Below, in pieces: positions 21,659 to 33,967 of a stretch of DNA of 64,000 nucleotides. Source of the DNA: Sapria himalayana (taxonomy: Eukaryota > Streptophyta > Magnoliopsida > Malpighiales > Rafflesiaceae). The notes under the pieces were generated by a model that ran no database searches, had not been told where the DNA came from, and saw nothing but the letters and a program-made list of their open reading frames with translations. The position numbers and the translations under genes are program-made. The stretch is taken from contig JAREIK010012111.1 of the NCBI GenBank assembly GCA_029783825.1, forward strand, positions 496,001 to 560,000, written 5' to 3'. Numbering within the stretch: the first letter of the stretch is position 1; each line of letters begins with the position of its first letter.

Positions 21659-24600
21659 TAGAGGTGTCAAATGGGTCAGGCCGGGTTGGCCCTACCCGGT
21701 TTTAGGTGGTCCAATTGGGCCACTGTGTCCTGTCTGGCCCGACACGACTTCATTATAGCCGGTCCAACACAACCCGTCAGCCTTGCTGTGATGAACTCAT
21801 GTTGGGTCATGCTTGGACATGTTGGTTTTGGCTCGTTAAGTCCGGGTAGGAGGCTGGGTTTTACCATTTGGGTCAAGTTCATGTCATTTTGAAAATATGT
21901 ATTAATTTTAATCCAAAATATTAAAAAAAATTATAAAATTTTATTTTTAATTATTTAATACTTGATTACGTAAATAGTTAATAGTTAATTATTAAATAAA
22001 AATAAATAATTAATTTTTAAATTTTATTTTATTAATAAAATAAAACATTAAGTTTAGTATAATAAATAACTAAAATTTTAAAAATAACAGTATCTGAATT
22101 AATAAAATTAAAATATTAAAACAAACCAATGCAAATTATAAAAAATTAAAATTCAAGAATTAAGCCTCAAACTTAAAGTAATATGATAAAAAAAAACAAA
22201 AACAATATAAAATAAAATAAAATAAAAATAAAAAATATCATTTGCAGACAACATTACAGCATATGATCAATAATGCTATAAGATAAGTATCAATGTCTCA
22301 ATCCATCAATTATTATCAGTTGTCAAATCATTATCAATATCATACGGATCATCATTAGCAGCTAATTATTTTACTTTTGTTGTAGTTCAAGCACGATTTT
22401 GGATGCCAAAACTCGAATTTTCTCATATTTTCATGTATGCTAATGCTTTAATAATATTTTGTTATAATCTAGGTCTCCTATCCAAAATCATATACACTCT
22501 AATAGAAAAAATAGACTCTGATACTATGCTCGATATCAGATGAGTCAGTAAATCTCATGTCATCTTAGATAATACGGAATAGATAAATTCATATGATTTT
22601 TATTACTGTAAAATAGCAAACTTCTCATTAATAGATTGTGATAAGATTGAATAGTAATTTGTATCTAAGTACCATGACAGCTCTAGAGGTCTCAAACAGG
22701 CCGGACCCAGCAAACTGGCATGGTTTTTTTCAAGCCTAACCAGTACAGCTGATCGTGAATAGCATGATACGCTTCCTTCGAGGGCAGGCCCAACATGACT
22801 CGAGGCTCGAAATCCACCTGGGTTTGGGCTGGTTCAGGTATGGTCGGTCAATTTTTAAAAATCTTAGGGTTTCGGTGCCGTGCCACCATGCCACATTCGC
22901 TTGAGGGGCGTTCTGAGTTTCGCCCATCGGGCATCAGTGCATCGTCCCCCCTTAGGGGGTTGCTCGGTGCGTGGGCTAACATGTCGTGCCCATGTTCCAG
23001 GCATCCGTGCTGTGCCTGACATGACACTTGGGCCAAAAACCTTCGGCCTGACACGACATGATTCATGTCGAGGGTGCACCCGGCATGGGCCCGGGCACGA
23101 TATTGTAGCGTGCTGTGCTCGGCCAAGGATGACTGATTTGTGTTGGGTTTCGGGCCATGTCCACGCCGCCCAGCCCATTTGACACTTATAGATAGCTCGC
23201 TCTTATTCGATGGTTTATCTTTGTCGTTTTCCTTTCCCTCTTGTTACATGAATAAAAAGGTTATTATCTTCGAATATGATATTTATGTTCGTACTCAGAT
23301 GCAAACTACTACTATTATCATATTTAGTATCATAGTCCCAGTCAATTTTTAGTATATGAATCCTTCAGATTAGTCTTCTTTCATATTAATTCTAGGGTTC
23401 ATGCAGACAGTCAGATAATAAAGAGATGAAATGGTAGACCAGTACTTTAAATATTTGATTTTCATCTCAAACTATTTCGCGAAGTAATGGGTCATTTCAA
23501 AATTTTTTGAACATGCTACTAATGTTGCATATGTATCCGAGTGCAATGCAAGTCGTAGGAGTATAAACTGACGAATACGTATTCGTCGTGTCATACAAAA
23601 TTTTTAGGAAAGTCATAAATAAAATTTTTATAGACTAGTCAGTATCATCAATAATAAGTTTGGTACTCGTACTATTGACTTGGTTGGATATCACGTGTTT
23701 GTATCCAGAACATGATTCCAACATAATATATGTATAATTCAAATAGTATCTCACATTCTATTTGAAATTCTTCTTCTTTAGACTTGCAGATAAATAGAAA
23801 TTGCCAAACTCCTGTTGTTTGTGAGATGTGAGAAGAAATTTTAGTGAGTTACGTATATTTTTTAAAGTAGGAGCACACACATTCATCCTTGGTTCTACTA
23901 TCAGGCTAATGATGTGATATATGTATTTAACGTAAAAAATCTCTCCTAATAATTTATCTCTAATATCTCTAACAAATATGTTAATTATTACTCCATTATT
24001 ATATATATTATTTAATGTGATACTAATTATTTTATTTTGAATTGTATATTCTCTAAAGATTTTCATAATCCACTCAAAAATGGCAGGACCATAATGAGGA
24101 TGGAGAATCTCCGAAAATCATAATATTTTTTTATTTAGTATCATCTACAATCTATATAGTGGGTGATGAGGCATGTATAAGATGTATCGTCATGACTAGT
24201 CCAGATATCGGACGTCACGAACATCATTCCACTATAACTCTCAAATATATTAATTATTATTTTATTTTTAAATTTATAACATTTTAGTATGTCGTTGCTA
24301 GATGTGGATCAAGGAATTCTACAATATACAGACTAAAAATAAGACTGCATAATACTGGTTAACCTTGGATCATCAAAGATCCTAATCAGAAGATTTATCA
24401 TGATGATTAGTTTGGTCATGCATTTTCTTTATAACTCATTGTGGTATATGAATGGGCTCAACTTTGAGGCTGAACTGGATCTAGCCTCAAAGAACCCACC
24501 GTTGAGTTGGGTTTGCCTAGGATCTAATGTACCATATTTTTTGGTGTATAGTTCGGCATGCCTTTTAAGATATCCAATCCCACATGAATTTTTATAGTTT

Positions 24601-24905
24601 AATTTTTTTATAATATTTGTACCGTGTTCATTCTTTTTAGGCACTTTTAATATTTTTTTTGTTTTATTATACTGAAGTAAGTTTAAATTATTGATATTTT
24701 TTTAGTTTTTTATTTTTTAGATGTTTAAGTCGAGACGACCAGATAAACCAAGGTTTTGGTTGTCTTGGACTTTTTCGTTGAGTTTTCGTTATCTAAATTT
24801 TAATTTATTTTGTTTTCGTAATTAAAATTTCTAATAAAAAAAATACCTGTAAATCATAATGTGAAATGCGTAAATTTTTCTTTTTTAATATTTGCATCCC
24901 AGGCG
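21659..24905 (-). mobile_element. hAT transposon relic on the minus strand, 5' end missing
   Basis: Its 3' terminus is TAGAGGTGTCAAATGGG at 21659, followed by GC-rich subterminal DNA to about 21890. The transposase lies on the minus strand: the C-terminal region at about 22250-22680, interrupted by a nested 507-bp element at 22684-23190, then the core. The clean piece at 23758-24066 contains LGEIFYVKYIYHIISLIVEP and the NIRNSLKF block. The N-terminal part matches the + strand element at 4861-8544 out to about 24905, where similarity stops roughly 700 bp before the expected 5' end. Confidence 0.68.
22684..23190. mobile_element. 507-bp non-autonomous hAT element nested in another hAT
   Basis: It starts TAGAGGTCTCAAACAGGCC and ends with GCCCATTTGACACTTATA. 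Flanking eight-base words GACAGCTC (22676-22683) and GATAGCTC (23191-23198) differ at one base and mark the insertion. The interior is GC-rich with inverted words, and overlapping ORFs on both strands are composition artefacts. It splits the C-terminal part of the minus-strand transposase at 21659-24905, so it inserted later. Confidence 0.75.
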
Positions 24906-25729
24906 CACTCTTATCAAATTAAAAACTCTTCAATTTTGATGACATACTTTTTAGCTGAGGATTTACTTTGTCATTATAAATTTATTAATCTAGCAATGAA
25001 GGATATTATACTAAAAGGAAATAATTTTTAAATTTTTTAAATTCTTTAACATTAAACTAATATTGATTAATATTTTCAATTAATTTCATCGAATCAAACA
25101 TTATATTATTTTTTTTGGAATAGTCTACCTTTTAAAATAGTTGTCTATGTCTTTTGGTTAGTCAAAAAAATATTAGGGTTTGTGTTGTTTATCAATAGTA
25201 GGAGACTCAACCTGATTGTTTTTCAATAATGGATCTTTTAATTGTCTATAGTCATATTCTCGTGTGGTTCTCGATGATAAGAGTTCGGATAATGAGATCA
25301 TCACTCAAATAAAATCAACCCATTTTGCTGAAATTGGTATTCACATTCTAACTTAGCCAACTTAATTTTTTTTTCTTTCAAGTTGAGTATTTATGACATA
25401 TGAGAACTAGCTTTATGTCAGGAAGGTGTGTTGAGGTTTGGTTTAGTGTGCAAATTTATTTTTTTTTATTTACCTATTTTTTATTATTATATTATTTGAA
25501 AGGAGGAGAAAAAGAGCAATTGACCTATCATCTAGATCTTGGTTGATTCGACCAATATGTCAAAATAATATTTTTAATCTTTTAAAAATATGTAATTTTT
25601 AAAATTTTGAAGAAGATGAATTGATAATTCATTCATGTATTTTTTAAATTTTTTAAATATGAGATAAATTTTATAATATCTGGTTGTAATTTGATTTTAT
25701 TTAAAATAATATTTACAAATATTTTAAAA

Positions 25730-26700
25730 TCAAATTCCATTGATACACTAGACATCAAATGAGTTAGAAGATTATATGGTATTTTAAATAGTATATGAAA
25801 TATGATTTTTTGTGATGCTCATCAACTCAATATGGCAAAATTATTCATATTATCATACGATAAGATAGAATAATAATAGATGTCTAAGTATCTCAATAGT
25901 GCATGCCTATTTGAAGGAATATTTTATTATTTATTATTAGTTAATAGAATGAAAAATATATATCTTTGGATACGATATCAATCTTCATACTTAAAAGACT
26001 CATGACGATTATCATACTTAATTTCATATAATTCACACATTTAGCTTGAATCATCGGATTCAAACAGATAACTAAGCAATGAAGAGATGCAATGATAGTC
26101 CAATATTTTAAATATTATTTTTTATGTTAATAATTATCTCACTATAATATGAATATTTTTTATATTAATAAAATACTCTATTAATATTGTATATGTATTT
26201 AAGTGCAATGCATGATATGAGAGTCTATACAGTATATAGATGAATACATGTTCGTTGAATCATAAAAAATTTTATAAATTTAATAAAAGAAAAATATTTG
26301 TACCAATCTAATTTATTAATTATTATTTTGTTAGATTTACTATTAATGAAGTTGTATATAATATATTGGTAATTACACAGGAATTAAATATCAAGTATGT
26401 TGAATTTTAATGGTACATGATATTTAGTGAATTTTTTTAGGTAAATTGGCTTATATAGTTATAAAGTTTTTATAGTTTCTTAAATTTATTAATATATTTT
26501 AATACATTTCTAAATTGAATTAATGATATTGAACTTATTTTTAAGCTACACCATTATTTAATCTGAAAATCTCTGTTATGGACTATTAAATATAATTATA
26601 GCCTACACCATTATTAAAAATTATTATCAAATATTTTATTATAAATTTTATTTTGATTTAATATTTTTTAAAGATTCTTGAAACAATCATATGTGATATG
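25730..26700 (-). pseudogene. Minus-strand hAT transposase fragment
   Basis: The + strand words around 25940-26060 and 26180-26260 (for example GGATACGATATCAATCTTC and GTATTTAAGTGCAATGCA) run parallel to 23270-23620 of the hAT at 21659-24905, in the same orientation. It is much more decayed, without visible termini. The stretch 24910-25730 is AT-rich and holds nothing I recognise. Confidence 0.5.
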
Positions 26701-26926
26701 TTAATCATAAAAATAAAAGATCTCTTGGTATTTTTTAATATCCTTTTATTTAATTTTCACTTAAAATCAACAAAGTTAGCAGTGATACATGTGAAAGAAA
26801 TGTCATCATTACTAGTTCAAATGTTGAACGTCAATGATACAATTCTAGTATATGTTTTAAGTTTATTTAATTTTAATTATTTTTTAAATTTATATTATTT
26901 TTTACATCAATCCTATTGATCAATTA

Positions 26927-27165
26927 GGACCTCCATCATGGAGGTCCTCGCTGGAGCTCCGCAAGCTCTAGCGAGCTCTGCAAAGGAGCTCCAGCGAGCT
27001 CCGTGAAGGAGCTCATGGAGCTCCACGATGGAGCTTGAGGAGATCCTGTGAGCTTTATGATGGAGCTCATGGAGTTTTGCCGAGCTCTATTAAGCTCCAC
27101 GATGGAGCTCACTGGAGCTCCAACGAGGACCTCCAATGAGCTCCATCGAGTTTTCCGTGGAGTAG
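26927..27165. repeat. GAGCTC-rich palindromic cluster
   Basis: A GC-rich island in AT-rich DNA with eleven GAGCTC sites between 26954 and 27143. It opens with a perfect hairpin, GGACCTCCA-TCA-TGGAGGTCC (26927-26947), and the arm GGACCTCCA recurs at 27127-27135. Short units such as GGAGCTCCACGATGGAGCT recur in both orientations, so either strand can fold extensively. No coding signal is credible: the minus-strand ORF at 26936-27136 reflects the repeats. It may be the remains of a fold-back element or an expanded palindromic repeat. Confidence 0.7.
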
Positions 27166-27169
27166 GGGA

Positions 27170-27830
27170 GTGTTACTGAAAGGTTATTTATTAATAATGT
27201 ATTTGAGTGTGCTAAATTTTAATTTGTTAAAAGTTTTATGTTTTTTTTTTTCAAATATTAAAAGATGAGTTCGCTTTTTTTAATATTTTTGGTGAATGCA
27301 CCAAAACACAATTCCCCCTTAATTATTTCTTGGAGGGACTTTGCCTATCAATTCAGAGACTTGTAATACTTTACTTTGACAACTAGGTAACTCGACATAT
27401 TATGACCAACTTGGTGTTTCAAGAATGGATTAATTATATTGAGATTGATTGATATTTCTTTTTTGATAAGATCGAAAATGATTTAATTGTAACAACCTCC
27501 GTACCTATTAACGATTAGGCATTTACTATTTTCACAAAAGTTTGGATAGGATTATATGTTACTTCTTCTAAGTTGGGAATTTGACATGTATACCCTAGTT
27601 GATAGGGGTGTTAAGTTTTTATTTATAATTTTTTTATTGTTTTATTTATTTTTTGTTTAAGCACATCAAATTTATTGGTTGTCCCAAATTTTATATATAT
27701 ATATGGTTTTGTATTGAATTTTAAATAATTATAATTAAATTATTATTTCTTTACATTTTATACTTTTTCGGGCTCTTTTCCTTTGTCTCTCTCCTCTGCC
27801 CATTTAAAACTTTAAATTAATGGTAACATT
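27170..27830. other. AT-rich DNA, nothing recognised
   Basis: Includes a TATATA run near 27697 and a short CT-rich stretch near 27785. No gene, RNA or element end was identified. Confidence 0.5.
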
Positions 27831-27839
27831 TTTGATTTG

Positions 27840-28600
27840 ATCAGTTTTACTATTCATAAAGTTGGGTACAGTATGATAGTAACAAATATATACATTCGAA
27901 CGAGGAAGAAAAAGTGCTGCTCGTATAATCATAACACACAATCCTAAAATAACCAATACATATATCCAATATTAGATATGTTAAATTCTAATAATGTTCT
28001 TACTTCATATGCAAAATTTTTTAGGCCTATTATTATATAGGCTATAAATTTTTTGTAGTTTGTTAGATATTTTTATTTATTTTTGTAAATTTTGAATTGA
28101 TTTTAATGAGTGGGAAATTATTTTTATGTCAGTTTTAAATATTTGATTTATTATGTCCCTCAAATATTTAACATAAAAAATTTTAGCTGAGGGAGTTTTA
28201 TTATTTCTTATGGATAAACTAACTGCAACATTAGTTTTTGTATTATTGATTATTATATTATATATTTTATTTTGTATTTAATATCATTTAAAGGCCTTCG
28301 TGAGGTTGTCGTACTTACAATGCTATCATGAGGATGCAAGATACTATGTTAGTAAGGGTAAATTATCTCGTGTTTATCTATAATTAATTAAATTAAAATA
28401 TTATCATCATTGAATATGATATCAATCTTTGTATTCAATAGTCTGTCAAAATTATCATATTTATTTATTTAATATTTATATATATTTTTTTATTATTCAT
28501 AAATTTTATCATATTAATGTGGTTGGTTCTTGTAAGTACATATAAATTTATAATGTTTTGACACGTTTGACTTTAATCTTTTGATTCATACATGTAGTTA
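27840..28600 (-). pseudogene. Minus-strand hAT transposase fragment, second
   Basis: Read on the minus strand, about 28330 down to 27840 follows the same order as the hAT core at 23640-24120: the asparagine-rich stretch before the core, then F-x-x-K-Y and the L-P-T-H-x-N region. 28380-28560 resembles the 25940-26040 segment, so it may start a further copy. Heavily broken. Confidence 0.42.
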
Positions 28601-29338
28601 AATATTAAAAATGTAAATTAATCATTCATTATTTTTGTTATATATATATTTTTTGTTTTATTATATATTTTTTTCTATAATATGTTGATCAAAGCATCTC
28701 AATGGTGGGCTATCCCATTATGATTTGTCTATTACATATTATCATTATTTGTATATGTTTTATTATTGAGAATTATTGAGTTGTTTGTTATTTTTAAGTT
28801 TTAAACATTGTGTCAAAGTGATACCTAAGAGAAATTAAACCATAAGGTATGTGTGAGTGAATTAATTCTATCATATAGTCATGTTATATTGTGGGTAAAA
28901 TTAATAATTATTTTTTAATCACTATACTTGTGCTACCAATACGATGTACACATGCATACAGCATTATCTGGAAGAATGACACACAATTAATGTGCCATTG
29001 AGAATATTTGTCGCACACTCATCGTATCTAATGTGGTGAGCAATGAGGCATCATGAGTTCGACGTCATTTGTGTGGTGAGGCACAAGATGATTTTGTTTT
29101 ATTTACAAATTCAATGTGCTCAAAATTTATACCAACAGTGCACTTTTCTTTTCTGATTTTTAGATTTTGCAATAAATTAGACTTATAAAAAAAATACCCC
29201 AAATTAGCGTTAATATTCATTTGGGAGTGGATTTATTTGGGGTTTAGCAATATTTTTTTTAAAACCCTAATCTTAGTTGGTATGTTGAGTATGAGATAGA
29301 TTGTGGCAGTAAAGATATAAATGAGAGCCTCATTTTAA
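28600..29338. other. AT-rich DNA, nothing recognised
   Basis: No domain, RNA gene or repeat terminus could be supported here; short ORFs only. Confidence 0.5.
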
Positions 29339-29347
29339 TGTACATAC

Positions 29348-30106
29348 CAAGGAAGCACGGACACGGCTCCCTATAGTCGTGTCCGCATGTCCGACACCTG
29401 GACACGTGGACACGACACAGACACGGCACGGATACGTGTCCAATATGCCACGTGGCGTATCATTGCAACAATCCGTATCCGATACGCCATGTGACGTATC
29501 AGGTGGTTGCGTCGGCAGACGGCAGCCGTATCCATGCCTATAGTGCCCGACGTCCGATGACATCGGGTGGCCAACGTTTCCGCATGGGCAACGTTGGCCA
29601 CTAGCAGGGGGCGAGCACGGGCACGATTTGAGGGTGAGGCAGGGAGTGGACGCGATTTGAGGGAGAGGCAGGAGCGAGCGCGATTTGAGGGGTGAGATGG
29701 GGTTGCGCGAATTGAGGACAGAGGCATGGGCAGTGCAAATTGAGGGGAGAGACAGGGGCGGGCGTGTTTGAGGGGGGGCAGGGGCGGGCTTGTTTGAGGG
29801 AAAAGCAGAGGTGGGCGTATTTGTGTGGGGATGTGCATAGAATAAAATATTTTTATAAAATAAAATAAAATATTTTTATTTTATAAAATAAATAATATAT
29901 ATTTATTTTATATAATAAAATATTTTAATTTAATTTAATGAATTTTATAAAATACCTAATATTTATAATTAATAATTTTTATTTTTATTTTTTTTTATCA
30001 TGTCGTATCCTAGCCGTATTCGTATCCTAGTTTTTTAGAATTTGCTGTATCCCCGTATCCTGCAGTGTCATATCCTCGTGTCCGTGTCCCTGTCCGTGCT
30101 TCTTAG
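29348..30106 (-). mobile_element. 759-bp non-autonomous hAT-like element, CACGGACACGG family, copy 2
   Basis: The left end CAAGGAAGCACGGACACGG and the complement of the right end (CTAAGAAGCACGGACAGGG) agree at 16 of 19 positions. The flanks GTACATAC (29340-29347) and GTGCATAC (30107-30114) form an 8-bp target duplication with one mismatch, as expected for hAT. The inside is GC-rich with GTATCCGATACG palindromes, a G-rich block at 29590-29830 and an AT-rich core. It is the same family as 17230-17925 in the opposite orientation. The 155-codon minus-strand ORF here is Pro/Ser/Arg low complexity and is not called as a gene. Confidence 0.75.
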
Positions 30107-30119
30107 GTGCATACTATAT

Positions 30120-31245
30120 GAGAATAACCATTCTATATTTAATTGTTTAGTGTAATTTTTTTAGAAGAAACTAAGAATATTACACAAAGATAGGCTAATT
30201 ATTAGAGTCAACCAAGGATTCTCACAGTGTTTATCCTTTATGAAATTTATTAGAAAGATATATATAATGTTTTTTAAGCAAATATTGAATATTTTTTTTC
30301 TCAAATATTATTAATTTTTTCGCTTCAATTTTTTAGTTAGACTATAAGATTATTAATATAGCAATCAATCTTTATTTCATAGGTAATCATCTTCTATTCG
30401 CTACTATCTTTTCATTTTTTTAGAATATTGTTATTTCTAATGATAAATCTTCTAAATTTATTAGATATGACAATATCTATGTTGATTTTTTTTGTTTCTT
30501 GATCATATTATGTTTAGTCATTATTTTGTTAGTATACTTTAATATAATTATATTTTTAAATAATTTAATTTTATTTTTATTTTTTATATACTAATATTTA
30601 TTTATAGGATTGGAAGACTGTGAGATTGATTATATTTGTGATTGAGTAGAGTAAATTATAACTCTTCACTCTTATTGTAGAATCTTCTTTTGTCTGTTTA
30701 AATACGTTAAATCATTTGCATATGTATTCTCAGTTTAATCATTTATTATTAAACAAATTGAGAATATTATATTATATTCTTAAGTGTTTTTCTATCCTAT
30801 AATGCGTGCCGTATCATTTAGGAAAGTATATTGGAATTCTCTATTTTTCCTATTAGCTTGATGTGAGTAAAAACTTATAGGATTTTATGAATATGTGGAT
30901 CTAGTAGAGATGTGATTAGCGAATACTGTAAGTACTTGATCATCTTTAGCGATGACTGCTCATGATAATCATAAGTATTTTTTTTTTTCATCAATGATAT
31001 GTGTTTTCTATTTTCAAGATATTTTATAAAATGATAAAAAAAGTTTGTTAAAAACTTTAAAAAATAAAATGTGATTATTCATTAGAATTATTTTTAGATG
31101 AATTTAGTTCTTATTTTATAGATATTCAGATTATACATTATACTTCTTTTGCTGATATTTCTTCACATAATGTGGTAGCATAAATAAATAATAAATATCA
31201 AGTTGGGATACTTCAAACACTCTTATTTGGGAGGAGTATTTTAAT
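30120..31245 (+). mobile_element. Ty1/copia retrotransposon relic, integrase region
   Basis: The + strand at about 30930-31240 decodes, with many stops, to the copia integrase layout: a D-Y-S-R-Y-like block, then HYTSFADISSHNVVA followed by INNKYQ, matching the conserved H-x-x-S-x-x-x-x-P-Q-Q-N-G-V-x-E-R-K-N-R motif. The preceding 700 bp is AT-rich and may hold the gag-pre-integrase part. No LTR was assigned. Confidence 0.5.
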
Positions 31246-31249
31246 GGAA

Positions 31250-31860
31250 TTTTGATGAGATATAATTTTAATCACAAATTATCTTATTGTTTGGCATACA
31301 ACATACTGAGTTTTTGTAGTTTTTTTAACAATTTATTTTATTATTATACCCTCTCTTTTGGCAAAGGAATCCATTGTTTACAAGCTAAAACTATCTTTTA
31401 CCCTTTTACACCCTGTCTCAATCCGCTTGCCGAGCTTTGTCCTGCCTTTTTCTTTGCTCTTTTTATTATCCGTGCTTCTCTAACCATCTTTCCGATCTTC
31501 TTGAGCTCACTACTTTAGTGCTTTGTCCAGCAGCCTTTTATATATGATGCACTTAGTTTTTGTAATTATTTTGATTGTTTTCATAATGTGAATGTGCTTG
31601 AAAATGGCTTTTAAATGTATGAGTTTTACTGAATTATAAAAGTTATGGAATTGGATTAATAATAGTGAAATCAAATATAAATTGAGTATAAATGATAAAT
31701 TTGATGGAAAACTAAAATAGAGGATAGAACAAGTAAAAGTTATGATATTTCTAATATCTCAACTAGTTGTCCGTTGAGAAGGTGTGATAGCCTTAGATAT
31801 AAGAATTTAAATGTCACAATTTGGTGGAAGGCTGAACTTGGTGCAATGCCTATTGAGAAG
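31250..31860. other. Unassigned DNA with a short + strand ORF
   Basis: An 88-codon + strand ORF (31252-31518) is Phe/Leu/Ser-rich and ends in a hydrophobic stretch. I recognise no family, and it lies between relics, so it is not called as a gene. The rest shows no signal. Confidence 0.4.
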
Positions 31861-31864
31861 GCAA

Positions 31865-32460
31865 GATAGTTTTTCTTTGTCGTGATTCTACAAATAAGTC
31901 ATGATAATTTTTGTATATTGTAACTTATTATCTAGTTTTCATAATATTTTATTATGTAATATATTTTTCATGATTATTAAATTATTTTGATGTCTTAATT
32001 GTATTAGTTTTAAAATATAAATTCAGCCATAATATTATTTTAAAATATAAGTTATGATATTTTTCATCACCATAATATGTTTGTTACAAATCTAAAATTA
32101 TACAATACAATAATTTTTAGTCGTAAAAATCTTTTTTTGCCATGACTATTTGTTATAGAGAGAAGTTCTCTTGGTGGTGGTCATTTTGTTGTTGTAATTT
32201 GGTATTTCATAGGAAAATTATTCGGCTCACATCATTTTTGATATTCAATCATGTGCTTCAGAGAAAAACTTACTCATTTGTATTTTTGTCGTCACGATTT
32301 TGTGTTCCTAAGAGGAATTATCTTGGTCGTGATATTTTTTGTTATTCATGAAATTCTCTGTCACTATGATTATTAGTTTCAAAAAGAAATTATTTTGGTC
32401 GTAGTATTTCTTTATCTTCGTGATTTTATGTTCTAGAGAGAATTCAAAGAATATACAGAG
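31865..32460. repeat. Degenerate minisatellite-like repeats (unit about 55-60 bp)
   Basis: Variants of CGTGATTTTGTGTTCTAGAG followed by AGAATTATTTTGGTCGTGAT recur about every 55-60 bp, best seen at 32140-32450. They include GAGAGAAGTTCTCTTGG, AAGAGGAATTATCTTGG and AAAAGAAATTATTTTGG as the same position in different units. Units differ by substitutions and small indels. The 69-codon ORF at 32142-32351 comes from the repeat. Confidence 0.5.
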
Positions 32461-32464
32461 TCGC

Positions 32465-33960
32465 TATCTCAATCTAAAGTAATGAATTTTAACTTGAAAA
32501 TTTGCACAACGCTTGATGCGACCTTGATGGAGGGATAAATTCAAGAATGACACAAATTTCAACTCCCAATTAGACATAATTCAATTTGACTGCAAACAAG
32601 AATAGATCGAGAATCAAATTTGAGATCTAAATTCTTTTATTGACTATCATTTAAAATCCTTAATTCGACAAAATAAAGCATCACATTTCACACGTGAAAT
32701 TTTTCTCAGTATTAGACTAAATAGGGTTCTAGGGTTGAATCATTTATATGTGCATAATAATTGTTGATATATAATATTTAATTGAATAATTTTCATGTTT
32801 TAAATATTATTGGATATGAATGATAATTAAAGCATAAAATTAGGGTTCCATGCAAAATAGAATTATGGTATGTTAATTAAAACATATCATATAGTGAGAA
32901 AAATCTGTGTAAATTTTAAATTTGTCTAAGTTTAATTGATATGAGTATCATACCTGTGATGTTGAAAGTACAAATAAATTTATAATAATTTTATTGTATA
33001 TATTTTAGAAGAATTGTCATTCTTATAATGTGTGGGTTATGTAAAATATCAAACCTAGGAATATTATCACAGTGTAAGAGTCGTGTGTTAATTATGATGG
33101 ACGATAATTTATAAGTCATAAGACACAAAAAAAAGGTGTTTCGTAATGTGGTGACAATCTTATTATTAATTTTTTTGAATGATTTTCATGTGTATGATCA
33201 TTAAAAAGATATATATATATATTAATTGATGATATTCTACTTGTAAAGTTGAAAACTCAAATATAATTATTATTTATTACCATATTATTCTATGTTTTAT
33301 GACCATTGAGATCTAAGAATATAAATATTAATATTCAAAGTTATCATCAAGAGTAATTAGTATATTCTCTAAAAGTGTAGAATTGTGGATGATCTACGAA
33401 TAGAGTAATTTTGATTTTTATAGTAAAATATTGAATGCATAGTTACAAGGAAATTATTTATGATAGTTATAATTAAAAGTTGACAATACCTTATAAGTAA
33501 AGGAGACAAATAGGGAATCTACATCGTCTTATCATTCATCTAACAATGAAACATAATGATATCTCAATATTAAAGAAAACTCATCATACATATAAAAGTA
33601 AATTAATCATGAAGTCTAAGTAAATTAATCGTCCATTACAATAAATTTTGATATCAAGGTTTATCTTCTCAACTTGCTCAATAGTGAATTTACTATTAGT
33701 TAGTAATATTGCTCATGTGATTTTTATGAGATTGATATCTAGATTTATTCGCTTTATTATTTATGTGCTCATATATTTATAGATTTTTGTTAGATATATT
33801 TCATTATTCAATGAACTTTTGGTGTTGTGTTGCAAAAAGTAAATTTTTGGTATTATAACAAAGTTATAAGTTTTTAGTACTGTACTAGTAGAGATTTGAT
33901 CAATTTAAGTTGACATAATTATCTTCGAAAAATAAATAATTTTGTTTCCATTTTGTTGGA
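32465..33960. other. AT-rich DNA, nothing recognised
   Basis: Contains a slightly less AT-rich stretch at 32470-32710 and TATATATA near 33212. No domain or terminus was identified on either strand. Confidence 0.5.
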
Positions 33961-33967
33961 TATATAT

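Noticed and set aside
22795..23182. Several overlapping ORFs on both strands
   Set aside because: They fall inside the 507-bp non-autonomous hAT, whose GC-rich DNA lacks stops in many frames.
26936..27136. 66-codon minus-strand ORF with repeated ELAGAP-like units
   Set aside because: It reflects the GAGCTC palindromic repeats, not a conserved protein.
29371..29838. 155-codon minus-strand ORF, Pro/Ser/Arg-rich
   Set aside because: It lies inside the non-autonomous hAT element with defined TIRs and target duplication; composition-driven, no domain.
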